Shown here: positions 57,140 to 64,000 of the stretch, in pieces
How positions within the stretch are numbered: the first letter of the stretch is position 1
Layout of the letters: each line of letters begins with the position of its first letter
Program-made: the position numbers and the translations under genes
The notes under the pieces: generated by a model
Seen by the model: only the letters and a program-made list of their open reading frames with translations
Told to the model about the DNA's origin: nothing
Databases searched by the model: none
DNA from: JAIRNF01 sp031551125
Lineage (GTDB): Bacteria > Bacteroidota > Bacteroidia > Bacteroidales > UBA932
NCBI GenBank assembly: GCA_031551125.1
Contig: JAVBOB010000021.1
Location: 3,504-67,503, forward strand
Direction: 5' to 3'
Length of the DNA: 64,000 bases

Positions 57140-58084
57140 ATGTCATACATGCCGCCATATAAGATAACTTCCCGGATCATAGACCTCGTTTCCAAGATAA
57201 GCGAGGCCGTGGGTAGTTTTAACGCACAAGAAGGGCTACGCCTGCACAGGGCAAATCGGGTAAAAACTATACACGGCTCTCTGGCCATCGAGGGCAACAC
57301 ACTTTCCACAGATCAGATTACGGCTATTCTCGACGGCAAGCCTGTCATTGCACCTATTAACGAGGTACAAGAGATCCGCAATGCCATTAAAACTTATGAA
57401 TTACTCGACGAGTTAAACCCAAGCAATATAGATGACCTACTGAAAGCGCATCTAACTATGGAGGCAGGGCTTATTGATGATGCCGGACGTTTTCGCCGGA
57501 GGAGTGTTGGTATAGCTTCCGGCGAGGAGATTGTGCACTATGCCCCGCCGGCCGAGCGTGTACCGGGTTTAATGAGAGATCTGTTCGGCTGGCTTAAAGA
57601 AACAGAAGAACACCCGTTAATCAAAAGTTGCATATTTCACTATGAGTTCGAGTTCATACACCCTTTTTCTGATGGCAACGGACGTACCGGCAGGCTGTGG
57701 CAAACGCTTATTCTCTCCAATTGGCGCCCTGTTTTCAAGAATCTGCCGATAGAGAACATCGTATATAAATACCGTAAGGAATACTATCGCGCTATTGCCG
57801 TCAGCGGTGGTGCGGACGGATGCACGCCGTTTATTGAATTTATTCTTGGTGTTATAGACGAAACGCTGGCGATGGAAAACTCTACACCCCGCACTACACG
57901 TGACAAGATAATAGAGCAAATGCAAGCTAATCCCAAAATAACACGAAACGAGCTGGCCGCAATCTTGGGTCTGACCTCTGACGGTGTTAAGTATCACCTG
58001 CAAAAGTTGACGGTAGAGGGTATTATTGCTCACTACGGTTCGGCTCGAAGTGGATATTGGAAGATAATGAACGACAGAAGATAA
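57140..58084 (+). CDS. Fic domain protein (AMPylator-type) with C-terminal winged helix
   Basis: A 314-residue protein. The active-site loop FIHPFSDGNGRTGRLWQ is a full match to HPFx(D/E)GNGRxxR, so it should transfer AMP or another nucleotide to a target. The N-terminal GSLAIEGNTLS carries the SxxxEG inhibitory motif, so activity is probably self-restrained. The last 70 residues form a winged helix-turn-helix (KITRNELAAILGLTSDGVKY and HLQKLTVEGIIAHYG), which may bind its own promoter. The frame extends upstream to a TTG at 57071, but the -7 element at 57128 places the start at 57140 or 57149. No separate antitoxin gene is adjacent. Confidence 0.9.
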   Translation: MSYMPPYKITSRIIDLVSKISEAVGSFNAQEGLRLHRANRVKTIHGSLAIEGNTLSTDQITAILDGKPVIAPINEVQEIRNAIKTYELLDELNPSNIDDLLKAHLTMEAGLIDDAGRFRRRSVGIASGEEIVHYAPPAERVPGLMRDLFGWLKETEEHPLIKSCIFHYEFEFIHPFSDGNGRTGRLWQTLILSNWRPVFKNLPIENIVYKYRKEYYRAIAVSGGADGCTPFIEFILGVIDETLAMENSTPRTTRDKIIEQMQANPKITRNELAAILGLTSDGVKYHLQKLTVEGIIAHYGSARSGYWKIMNDRR

Positions 58085-58225
58085 TCCTCAATAATAATTG
58101 TTACGGCTAAAAAATTTAACCCTTATAAAAATACAAACAACGGAAATAATTATCTTATAATCGGATGAAATAAAATTCTGCATCGGCAAGTAATCTCGAC
58201 AAATCTTAAAAATAACAACACATCT

Positions 58226-59776
58226 ATGAAAAAGCTATTCTTCCTTCTAACCCCCGTCCTCTTTGCAGCTATCGGGTTGCAAGCGCAACAAAAATCCTTG
58301 CCGCGTATCGGTATAGCAGGTATAAGAATCGAATGCAGCACTTTTTCCCCTGCATTAACCAGCGAAGACGCATTTAGGCAAAGCGAAGGCGAAGCAATAT
58401 TGAAGTCCTATCCTTTTTTAGAACTTGGTTCAAGCCTGAGAGAAAAAGCGGTATGGCTACCGGCTTTCTCGGCCGGCGCTACTCCGGGTGGCGCCGTAAC
58501 ACGCGAAGCCTATGAATCGCTGGTCAGTAAAACACTCGATTTATTAAAAAAGAATGCGCCTTACGATGCCTTGTTTTTAGATATACACGGCGCTATGAGT
58601 GTCGTAGGATTGGACGATCCCGAAGGCGATTTTATTGTAAGAATACGCGAGGTGATAGGTCGGGGACCTATAATATCAACTTGTATGGATTTGCACGGAA
58701 ACGTTTCGTGGAGGCTGGCGGAAAACACCGACCTGATGACCTGTTACCGCTTAGCGCCTCACGAAGATGCAATGGAGTCGCGGGAACGCGCCGTGGCCAA
58801 TCTTATCGAAAGGCTGGAAACAGGCAAAGGGCGCCCTGCGTATAAAGCATGGATTCCGGTGCCTATCTTGCTGGCCGGAGAGCAAACCAGCACGCGGGTA
58901 GAACCGGCCAAATCGCTTTATGCAGCCGTAGCGCCGGTTGCCGCACAGGAAGGAATTATTGACGCCGGCATTTGGATTGGTTATGCTTGGGCCGATGAAC
59001 CGCGTAATCACGGCGTGGTGATGGTTACCGGCGATGATAAGGATTTAGTGGGAATTTCCGCCGAATACCTTGCCAATCATTTCTGGAGTGTACGGAATAA
59101 ATTCGAGTTTGTAGCGCCTACTTTTACATTGGACGAATGTTTAGCCAAGGCTTTAGCCAGCGAGAAAAAACCGTTTTTCATCAGCGATATGGGCGATAAT
59201 CCCACGGCCGGAGGAGCCGGAGATGTTACGTGGACGCTTACCGAGTTATTAAAACGAAAAGAATTTAAAACGGATGCCGGACGTACGCTCATCTATGCTT
59301 CTATTCCCGGGCCTGAATTTGTGGCCAAAGCGAAAAAGGCCGGTGTAGGCAATCGGGTGAAGGGCACCGCCGGAGCCACGGTCGATAAGCGGTTTGCGCC
59401 CCCGGTAGAACTCGACGGGAAAGTGATTTCCGTCTATGAACATCCGACAAATTCCGAAGTAGTGGTGAAAATAGGAAGCATCTACGTCATTGTTACGGAA
59501 AAACGGAAAGGATTTCATTACGAACAAGAGTTTACCAAACACGGATTGGATATCCGCACGGCCGATATGGTAGTCGTGAAACTCGGCTATCTTGTTCCCG
59601 AACTTTACGATATTCAAGCCGACTGGGTAATGGCGCTGACTAAAGGAGGCGTCGACCAGAACCTTGTCGGGCTGCCTTACAAAAGAATCCAACGACCGAT
59701 GTTTCCGCTCGACAAGGATATGAAAAAACCGGATTTATCGCCTGCATTCGTGCCTTTTGTGACGGATAAAAAATAG
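58226..59776 (+). CDS. Secreted M81-family (MlrC-like) metallopeptidase
   Basis: A 516-residue protein with signal peptide MKKLFFLLTPVLFAAIGLQA then QQKS. The mature domain matches the DUF1485/MlrC family, named after the microcystin-degrading peptidase: IGIAGIRIECSTFSPALTSE, LFLDIHGAMSVVGLDDPEGD (metal His/Asp), STCMDLHGNVS, APHEDAMESRERA and DMGDNPTAGGAGDVTW. Export is unusual, since many relatives are cytoplasmic. The natural substrate is not known and is probably not microcystin. It is single, 142 bp after the Fic gene. Confidence 0.85.
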   Translation: MKKLFFLLTPVLFAAIGLQAQQKSLPRIGIAGIRIECSTFSPALTSEDAFRQSEGEAILKSYPFLELGSSLREKAVWLPAFSAGATPGGAVTREAYESLVSKTLDLLKKNAPYDALFLDIHGAMSVVGLDDPEGDFIVRIREVIGRGPIISTCMDLHGNVSWRLAENTDLMTCYRLAPHEDAMESRERAVANLIERLETGKGRPAYKAWIPVPILLAGEQTSTRVEPAKSLYAAVAPVAAQEGIIDAGIWIGYAWADEPRNHGVVMVTGDDKDLVGISAEYLANHFWSVRNKFEFVAPTFTLDECLAKALASEKKPFFISDMGDNPTAGGAGDVTWTLTELLKRKEFKTDAGRTLIYASIPGPEFVAKAKKAGVGNRVKGTAGATVDKRFAPPVELDGKVISVYEHPTNSEVVVKIGSIYVIVTEKRKGFHYEQEFTKHGLDIRTADMVVVKLGYLVPELYDIQADWVMALTKGGVDQNLVGLPYKRIQRPMFPLDKDMKKPDLSPAFVPFVTDKK

Positions 59777-59795
59777 AGTCATATAAACTCCATAT

Positions 59796-59825
59796 TTTGT
59801 AACAACTCATTTTTTTGTATCTTTG
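59796..59825 (+). promoter_or_regulatory. Promoter for tpiA
   Basis: TTTG at 59796-59799, an 18-base spacer, then TATCTTTG at 59818-59825. It is close to the consensus TTTG-N19-TAnnTTTG, with the tpiA ATG 25 bp downstream. Confidence 0.7.
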
Positions 59826-59849
59826 TTAAGTTCATAATATCAAAAAATC

Positions 59850-60602
59850 ATGAGAAAGAAAATTGTTGCCGGCAACTGGAAAATGAATACCTCCTATCAA
59901 GAAGGTGAAGCATTGGTAAAAGCTATTGTGGCTAAAAAAGGGGAAATATCCGCCAATGTAACATTAATTGTGGCGCCGCCATTTACCCATTTATGTTGCC
60001 TCACAGGCCCATTGCGCGATGCGCATATAGGGATTTCGGCACAGAATTGTGCGGCCGAAGAAAAAGGAGCCTACACGGGCGAAGTTTCGGCCACAATGCT
60101 TCAATCCATTGGCGTAGAATACTGCATTATCGGACACTCAGAGCGCCGCGAATATTACGGAGAAACCAATGCCATTCTCTTAAAGAAATTACAGCAAGCA
60201 TTTTTGCATGGGCTAACACCTATTTTCTGCATCGGCGAAAAGTTAGACGAACGCGAAGCCGGAAAACATTTCGAAGTAGTAAATACACAATTGCAAGAAG
60301 CCGTTTGTAAACTACCGGCTACCGATTTCGAAAAATTAATCATTGCCTACGAACCGGTATGGGCGATCGGTACAGGCAAAACAGCCACCGCCGAGCAGGC
60401 GCAAGAAATACATGCCTACATCCGTAAAGCGCTCACCGCAACATTCGGGGAGAAAGCCGCTAACACGCCTATTCTTTACGGAGGAAGCTGCAAACCGTCC
60501 AACGCCGGAGAATTATTTTCCAAACCGGATGTAGATGGCGGCCTTATTGGCGGGGCTTCGCTGGTAGCCGACGATTTCATAGGTATTGCAAAAGCGTTTT
60601 AA
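59850..60602 (+). CDS. tpiA: Triosephosphate isomerase
   Basis: Glycolytic enzyme interconverting dihydroxyacetone phosphate and glyceraldehyde-3-phosphate, 250 residues. Active-site residues: Lys in AGNWKMNTSY, His in IIGHSERREYYGE, Glu in IAYEPVWAIGTGKTAT. The phosphate loop ends in ILYGGSCKPSNAGEL and DGGLIGGASL. Base composition is richer in GGC/GCC codons than in genes left of 54 kb. Confidence 0.97.
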   Translation: MRKKIVAGNWKMNTSYQEGEALVKAIVAKKGEISANVTLIVAPPFTHLCCLTGPLRDAHIGISAQNCAAEEKGAYTGEVSATMLQSIGVEYCIIGHSERREYYGETNAILLKKLQQAFLHGLTPIFCIGEKLDEREAGKHFEVVNTQLQEAVCKLPATDFEKLIIAYEPVWAIGTGKTATAEQAQEIHAYIRKALTATFGEKAANTPILYGGSCKPSNAGELFSKPDVDGGLIGGASLVADDFIGIAKAF

Positions 60603-60619
60603 TGCTCAACGTATTCCTT

Positions 60620-60644
60620 GTCATTCTGAACGAAGTGAAGAATC
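60620..60644. repeat. Single R2-like arm
   Basis: GTCATTCTGAACGAAGTGAAG followed by AATC resembles one arm of R2 but with no inverted partner nearby. It is the only R2-like trace right of 54.4 kb. Confidence 0.4.
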
Positions 60645-60686
60645 GTTCAAGGTAATTCAAACCTATTAAACATTTTCAAAAAAATT

Positions 60687-61268
60687 ATGCGTTGTAAAGC
60701 ATTACTCTTTTCCTTGTTGCTTGCTTTTGCAGCGCAAGCACAAACGGCTGCTTTTGCAGACAGGTTGAGCGATGCGGCTATTGCACTAACAAAGACTCCG
60801 GTCGTTTATGACCCCTCGTACTTTCGTATCTCCTACCCCAACGGCGATGTACCGGCCGGCAAAGGTGTCTGCACCGATGTCATCATTCGCGCCTATCGCA
60901 CGTTAAATATCGATTTGCAAAAAGAGGTGCACGACGATATGAAAACGAATTTCGAGAAATATCCGAAGAACTGGGGATTGAAGCAACCCGATACGAATAT
61001 CGACCACCGGCGCGTACCGAATTTAAGGACATTCTTTGCTCGCCACGGCACGGTCAAAACAGTTTCGAAACAAGCAAAAGATTACCGACCGGGCGATATC
61101 GTAACGTGGAATTTAGGAGGGGGCATCGAGCATATCGGGATGGTAGTCGATAAAAAATCGACCGACGGGCAGCGCTATTTAGTAGTACACAACATCGGAA
61201 CGGGACAAGTTCTGGCAGATTGCTTATTCAGCTACAAAATAACCGGCCATTACACTTATCAAAAATAA
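60687..61268 (+). CDS. Secreted DUF1287 protein
   Basis: A 193-residue exported protein with signal peptide MRCKALLFSLLLAFAAQAQ. The DUF1287 domain resembles the NlpC/P60-like papain fold: the candidate Cys is in AGKGVCTDVIIRAYR and the candidate His in GGGIEHIGMVVDKK. PNGDVPAGKGVCTDV and YRPGDIVTWNL are family blocks. A cell-wall peptidase role is possible but unproven. maf follows 12 bp downstream, so the two share a transcript. Confidence 0.85.
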   Translation: MRCKALLFSLLLAFAAQAQTAAFADRLSDAAIALTKTPVVYDPSYFRISYPNGDVPAGKGVCTDVIIRAYRTLNIDLQKEVHDDMKTNFEKYPKNWGLKQPDTNIDHRRVPNLRTFFARHGTVKTVSKQAKDYRPGDIVTWNLGGGIEHIGMVVDKKSTDGQRYLVVHNIGTGQVLADCLFSYKITGHYTYQK

Positions 61269-61280
61269 TTTACACGATTT

Positions 61281-61865
61281 ATGTTATTAAATAAGCTCGC
61301 TCAGTATCAAGTTATTTTAGCCTCCAACTCGCCCCGCCGGAAACAGCTAATGGAAGGGGCCGGTATTGACTTTTCCGTTATTACGAACGGAGACGTGGAC
61401 GAGAGTTATCCGGCCGATATGCCGCTCAACGAAGTGCCGGTCTATTTAGCCAAACTGAAATCGCACGCTTTTCGCCCGCTGGCCGGGAACGAGATACTTA
61501 TTACGGCCGACACCGTGGTTCTTTGCAATAAACAACTGCTTGGCAAACCCGAAGACGAAAATGACGCTACGCGCATGTTGCGCATGCTGTCGGGCAATAG
61601 CCACGAAGTGCTCACGGGCGTTTGTATTCGTACACAAAACCTGCTACACACTTTTGCCACATCCTCCTTGGTGGATTTCCGGCCTTTATCATCCGAAGAA
61701 ATTTTGTATTACGTAGAACATTACAAACCCTACGACAAAGCCGGGGCTTATGGCGCCCAGGAATGGATAGGCTATATCGGTATCCAACGTATCGAAGGTT
61801 CGTATTTCAATGTGATGGGATTGCCGATACAGCAATTATTTGTAGAACTGGACAGGCTTTTATAA
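61281..61865 (+). CDS. maf: Maf-like nucleoside triphosphate pyrophosphatase
   Basis: Hydrolyses non-canonical or certain canonical nucleotides (dTTP/UTP-type Maf) to monophosphates. It has 194 residues. The start contains ILASNSPRRKQLMEGAGI, then ITADTVVLCNKQLLGKPEDE, MLSGNSHEVLTGVCI and the late DKAGAYGAQEWIGYIGIQRI with GSYFNVMGLPI. These match the family in full. It follows the DUF1287 gene closely. Confidence 0.95.
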   Translation: MLLNKLAQYQVILASNSPRRKQLMEGAGIDFSVITNGDVDESYPADMPLNEVPVYLAKLKSHAFRPLAGNEILITADTVVLCNKQLLGKPEDENDATRMLRMLSGNSHEVLTGVCIRTQNLLHTFATSSLVDFRPLSSEEILYYVEHYKPYDKAGAYGAQEWIGYIGIQRIEGSYFNVMGLPIQQLFVELDRLL

Positions 61866-62077
61866 ACCTGATTTCAATGCCCTGCGGGCAAACGAGTTTT
61901 GCGGTGCGTTGTCGGCTTCGTTTCATGTTTCGTTTTTTGTCTCCTGTAACCCTTGTCCCGTAAGGGCTACAAATTCATCTCCGATCGATTTGGAAAAGGT
62001 TTCCGATGGTTTTCCGGCCGCTCCCTGTTTCGAAAACCTTGAAAGCATTTTTAACCACAAAGTATCCGTTTCCCGAT

Positions 62078-63466
62078 TTACAAGTGGATAACCTCGCCGT
62101 GCGCCGCCGCGGCAGCTTCCATGACGGCCTCGCTCATAGACGGATGCGGGAAAATAGAATGAATAATATCTTTCCCTTTCACCCCTAAATTACGAGCCGC
62201 CACAATTCCTCCAATAGTTTCCGAAACATTGGCCCCGCATAGGTGAGCGCCGATTAATTCACTGGTTTGGGCGTTGAAAATCAGTTTTACAAAACCGTCT
62301 TTTTCTCCGGAAGCCGAAGCTTTTCCGGAAGCCGTAAACGGGAATTTTCCGATTTTTACGGCAATCCCTTTTTCCTTGGCCGCTTTTTCCGTAAGTCCGG
62401 TTGAAGCTACTTCCGGCGAAGTGTATATGCACGAAGGGAAATTATTATAATTAACCGGATGAGCATCCAGCCCCGCAATTTTTTCGACACAGGTAATCGC
62501 TTCGGCCGAGGCGATATGCGCCAATGCCGGCGTAGCAATCACATCGCCGATAGCGTATATTCCATCTACATTGGTTTTGTACCATGTATCTACTTTTATC
62601 CGCCCTTTTTCAGTAGCAACGCCGGCTTCTTCCAACCCGAGATTTTCAGTATTCGGAATCACTCCCACGGCCGATAGCACTATCTCGGCGGACAACGTTT
62701 CTTCGCCTTTTTTTGTCTGTACTGTCAACACACATCCTTCGCCCGACGTATCCACGGCTTTTACCTGCGTGCTAACCATTATTTTCATACCCATCTTCCG
62801 GAACGAACGGCTCAACTGCGCCGACGTTTCTTCATCTTCCAGCGGTACCACATTATCTAAATATTCGATTAAGGTTACTTGCGTTCCCATGGTTTGGTAG
62901 AAATAGGCAAATTCGCTGCCGATGGCTCCTGAGCCGATAATGGCCATCGTAGCAGGAATTTTGGAGGGTACTAATGCATCACGGTATGCAATAATCTTTT
63001 TCCCGTCGATAGGCGCAAAAGGCAATGAATTGGCGCGCGCTCCGGTAGCAATTACAACATGTTTCGCCGCTACGGTTTGTTCCGTGCCATCGGTTGTTTT
63101 TACGGTCACTGTTTTATCGGCATTCAATTTAGCATGGCCTTGCAATAGTTCGATATTATTTTTCTTGAACAGGTACTCCACTCCTTTTGCCATTCCTGCA
63201 GAAACGGCACGGCTACGAGCAACCACTTTTTCAATATCAGGCACTACCGTTCCTTCGATAGAAACGCCATAGTCCATGGCATGTTTTGAATAATTCAATA
63301 CCTGAGCGCTTTTAAGTAATGCTTTGGTAGGGATACAACCCCAATTTAAACAAATGCCGCCTACTTCCGAACGTTCCACGACGGCTGTTTTAAATCCTAA
63401 CTGCGCTGCCCTGATGGCTGCCACATAGCCTCCGGGGCCACTTCCAATAATAAGAATATCGTACAT
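62078..63466 (-). CDS. lpdA: Dihydrolipoyl dehydrogenase (E3)
   Basis: Flavoprotein that reoxidises the lipoyl group of 2-oxoacid dehydrogenases and the glycine cleavage system, 462 residues. The FAD motif is ILIIGSGPGGYVAAIRAAQ, the redox disulfide is in GGICLNWGCIPTKALL, the NAD motif is MAIIGSGAIGSEFAYF, and the C-terminal catalytic His-Glu is in SIFPHPSMSEAVMEAA. It is the likely E3 partner of the E2-E1 operon at 20-23 kb, though located apart from it. The 212-bp gap to maf holds nothing recognisable. Confidence 0.95.
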   Translation of the reverse strand: MYDILIIGSGPGGYVAAIRAAQLGFKTAVVERSEVGGICLNWGCIPTKALLKSAQVLNYSKHAMDYGVSIEGTVVPDIEKVVARSRAVSAGMAKGVEYLFKKNNIELLQGHAKLNADKTVTVKTTDGTEQTVAAKHVVIATGARANSLPFAPIDGKKIIAYRDALVPSKIPATMAIIGSGAIGSEFAYFYQTMGTQVTLIEYLDNVVPLEDEETSAQLSRSFRKMGMKIMVSTQVKAVDTSGEGCVLTVQTKKGEETLSAEIVLSAVGVIPNTENLGLEEAGVATEKGRIKVDTWYKTNVDGIYAIGDVIATPALAHIASAEAITCVEKIAGLDAHPVNYNNFPSCIYTSPEVASTGLTEKAAKEKGIAVKIGKFPFTASGKASASGEKDGFVKLIFNAQTSELIGAHLCGANVSETIGGIVAARNLGVKGKDIIHSIFPHPSMSEAVMEAAAAAHGEVIHL

Positions 63467-63489
63467 TTTTCTGTATTTTAATTTTCATA

Positions 63490-63497
63490 CAAAGATA
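63490..63497 (-). promoter_or_regulatory. -7 element for lpdA
   Basis: Minus-strand TATCTTTG (63497 to 63490), full match to TAnnTTTG, 24 bases before the lpdA ATG. A second minus-strand match, TACCTTTG, lies at 63628-63621. Confidence 0.55.
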
Positions 63498-63576
63498 GCA
63501 TTATAAAACAAAAGTACAACTTAAAAGCAAGAATCAGCCAAACGAGGACAACCGATTGATAATGTGCGGTTAAAGT

Positions 63577-63626
63577 CCTTTGTTTGGCTTTTCTTTTGGG
63601 CGGTCAAAGCCACCGATAGACAAAGG
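63577..63626. repeat. Two-step inverted repeat upstream of the integrase
   Basis: CCTTTGT and TGGCTTT on the left are matched by AAAGCCA and ACAAAGG on the right, forming a bulged stem in the 306-bp gap between lpdA and the integrase. No tRNA gene or obvious attachment core is visible. Confidence 0.45.
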
Positions 63627-63743
63627 TAAGACAAAGTTCGGTTACCACATCATTACCTTATATCAAAGTGCAATTTGCCTATAAGGCACTGTATGGAAGC
63701 ATCTTGCAATACGTAGCATAACCCTTTATAACTCAGAGTAAAC

Positions 63744-63751
63744 TAATTTTG
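63744..63751 (+). promoter_or_regulatory. -7 element for the integrase gene
   Basis: TAATTTTG matches TAnnTTTG, 22 bp before the ATG at 63773. It lies within related short repeats (CAGAGTAAAC and CAGTAAAC). Confidence 0.45.
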
Positions 63752-63772
63752 TATCAGTAAACTTTGAGTAAC

Positions 63773-64000
63773 ATGCGTAGTACTTTTAAGATTCTGTTCT
63801 ATCTAAAAAAGAACAATGTAAGACCGGACGGCACAGTTCCGGTAATGGGTAGGATCACCGTTGATGGAACTATCAGCCAGTTCAGTTGTAAAATGACTGT
63901 CCCGCCTAACCTGTGGGATACCAAAGCGGGCAGGCTGACAGGAAAAACCACATTGGCAGTAAAAACCAACATCGCACTGGATAAAATCCGTGTCGATATT
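63773..64000 (+). CDS. Tyrosine recombinase/integrase, N-terminal fragment (cut by window edge)
   Basis: An open frame of 76 codons runs off the right edge. MRSTFKILFYLKKNNVRPDG then TVPVMGRITVDGTISQFSCK and VPPNLWDTKAGRLTGKT are the arm-type DNA-binding N terminus of Bacteroidetes tyrosine recombinases, as in conjugative or mobilisable transposons and phage-like elements. The core-binding and catalytic domains lie outside. It suggests an integrated mobile element starting here and extending to the right, or a remnant of one. Confidence 0.85.
   Translation, partial: MRSTFKILFYLKKNNVRPDGTVPVMGRITVDGTISQFSCKMTVPPNLWDTKAGRLTGKTTLAVKTNIALDKIRVDI

Noticed and set aside
63467..63772. Possible tRNA attachment site before the integrase
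   Set aside because: No tRNA-like cloverleaf or conserved TTCGAATC loop was found in the gap.

Overview
The window reads as chromosomal DNA of a Bacteroidetes bacterium, most likely order Bacteroidales. The support is the gene families (DUF5686, DUF4833, DUF4836-like and DUF5700-like proteins, GH57 and GH133 glycogen enzymes, an E1 alpha-beta fusion, a CTnDOT-type integrase start), lipoproteins with short lipoboxes, weak Shine-Dalgarno signals, and many upstream copies of the Bacteroidetes -7 promoter element TAnnTTTG. No rRNA, tRNA or CRISPR array was seen.

Layout. 1-4.4 kb: an RND efflux operon (adaptor cut by the window edge, pump, small PII-like protein). 4.5-6.0 kb: a tyrosine phosphatase and a HAD-like protein. 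6.1-10.8 kb: myo-inositol-phosphate synthase, a DUF4833 secreted protein and a DUF5686 outer-membrane-type protein. 11.3-19.7 kb: housekeeping genes (ribD, dxs, murF, a phosphohexomutase, def, ruvX, fabG, flavodoxin). 19.9-23.3 kb: 2-oxoacid dehydrogenase E2 and fused E1; their likely E3 partner is at 62.1-63.5 kb. 23.8-27.4 kb: an ECF sigma factor overlapping a membrane partner with carboxypeptidase-regulatory and TonB-like domains, then a polysaccharide deacetylase and an L,D-transpeptidase-like lipoprotein. 28.0-32.4 kb: acetate kinase with a phosphotransacylase, prs and ribF. 32.9-42.8 kb: a glycogen cluster on the minus strand (debranching enzyme, GT4 glycosyltransferase, GH57 glycosidase with a histone-H1-like tail, and a 1418-residue glycogen synthase-phosphorylase fusion). 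42.9-53.8 kb: a thioredoxin-fold lipoprotein, lpxH, recQ, rplU-rpmA, serS, a large lipoprotein, and an ABC transporter translationally coupled to ruvC. 54.3-58.1 kb: a lipoprotein, a LuxR-type regulator, a putative metalloprotease and a Fic protein. 58.2-63.5 kb: a secreted M81-like peptidase, tpiA, a DUF1287 protein, maf and lpd. The window ends inside the first codons of a tyrosine recombinase.

The most unusual content is intergenic. A composite palindromic element of about 300 bp (called R1 here) occurs in six full or partial copies, always downstream of a gene. Full copies have imperfect terminal inverted repeats, several small GC-rich hairpins and a large central hairpin whose two arms change together between copies. 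Three shorter inverted-repeat families (R2, R3, R4) fill many of the other gaps. Almost all copies lie left of about 54.3 kb. To the right the repeats vanish and base use looks different, which suggests a genomic boundary, a transferred segment or an assembly join.

A second candidate for close inspection is the GH57 gene. Its lysine/alanine/proline tail is preceded, inside the open reading frame, by what looks like a promoter, an A-rich leader and a start codon. Either a separate H1-like gene has been fused by loss of a stop codon, or it is nested and expressed on its own.
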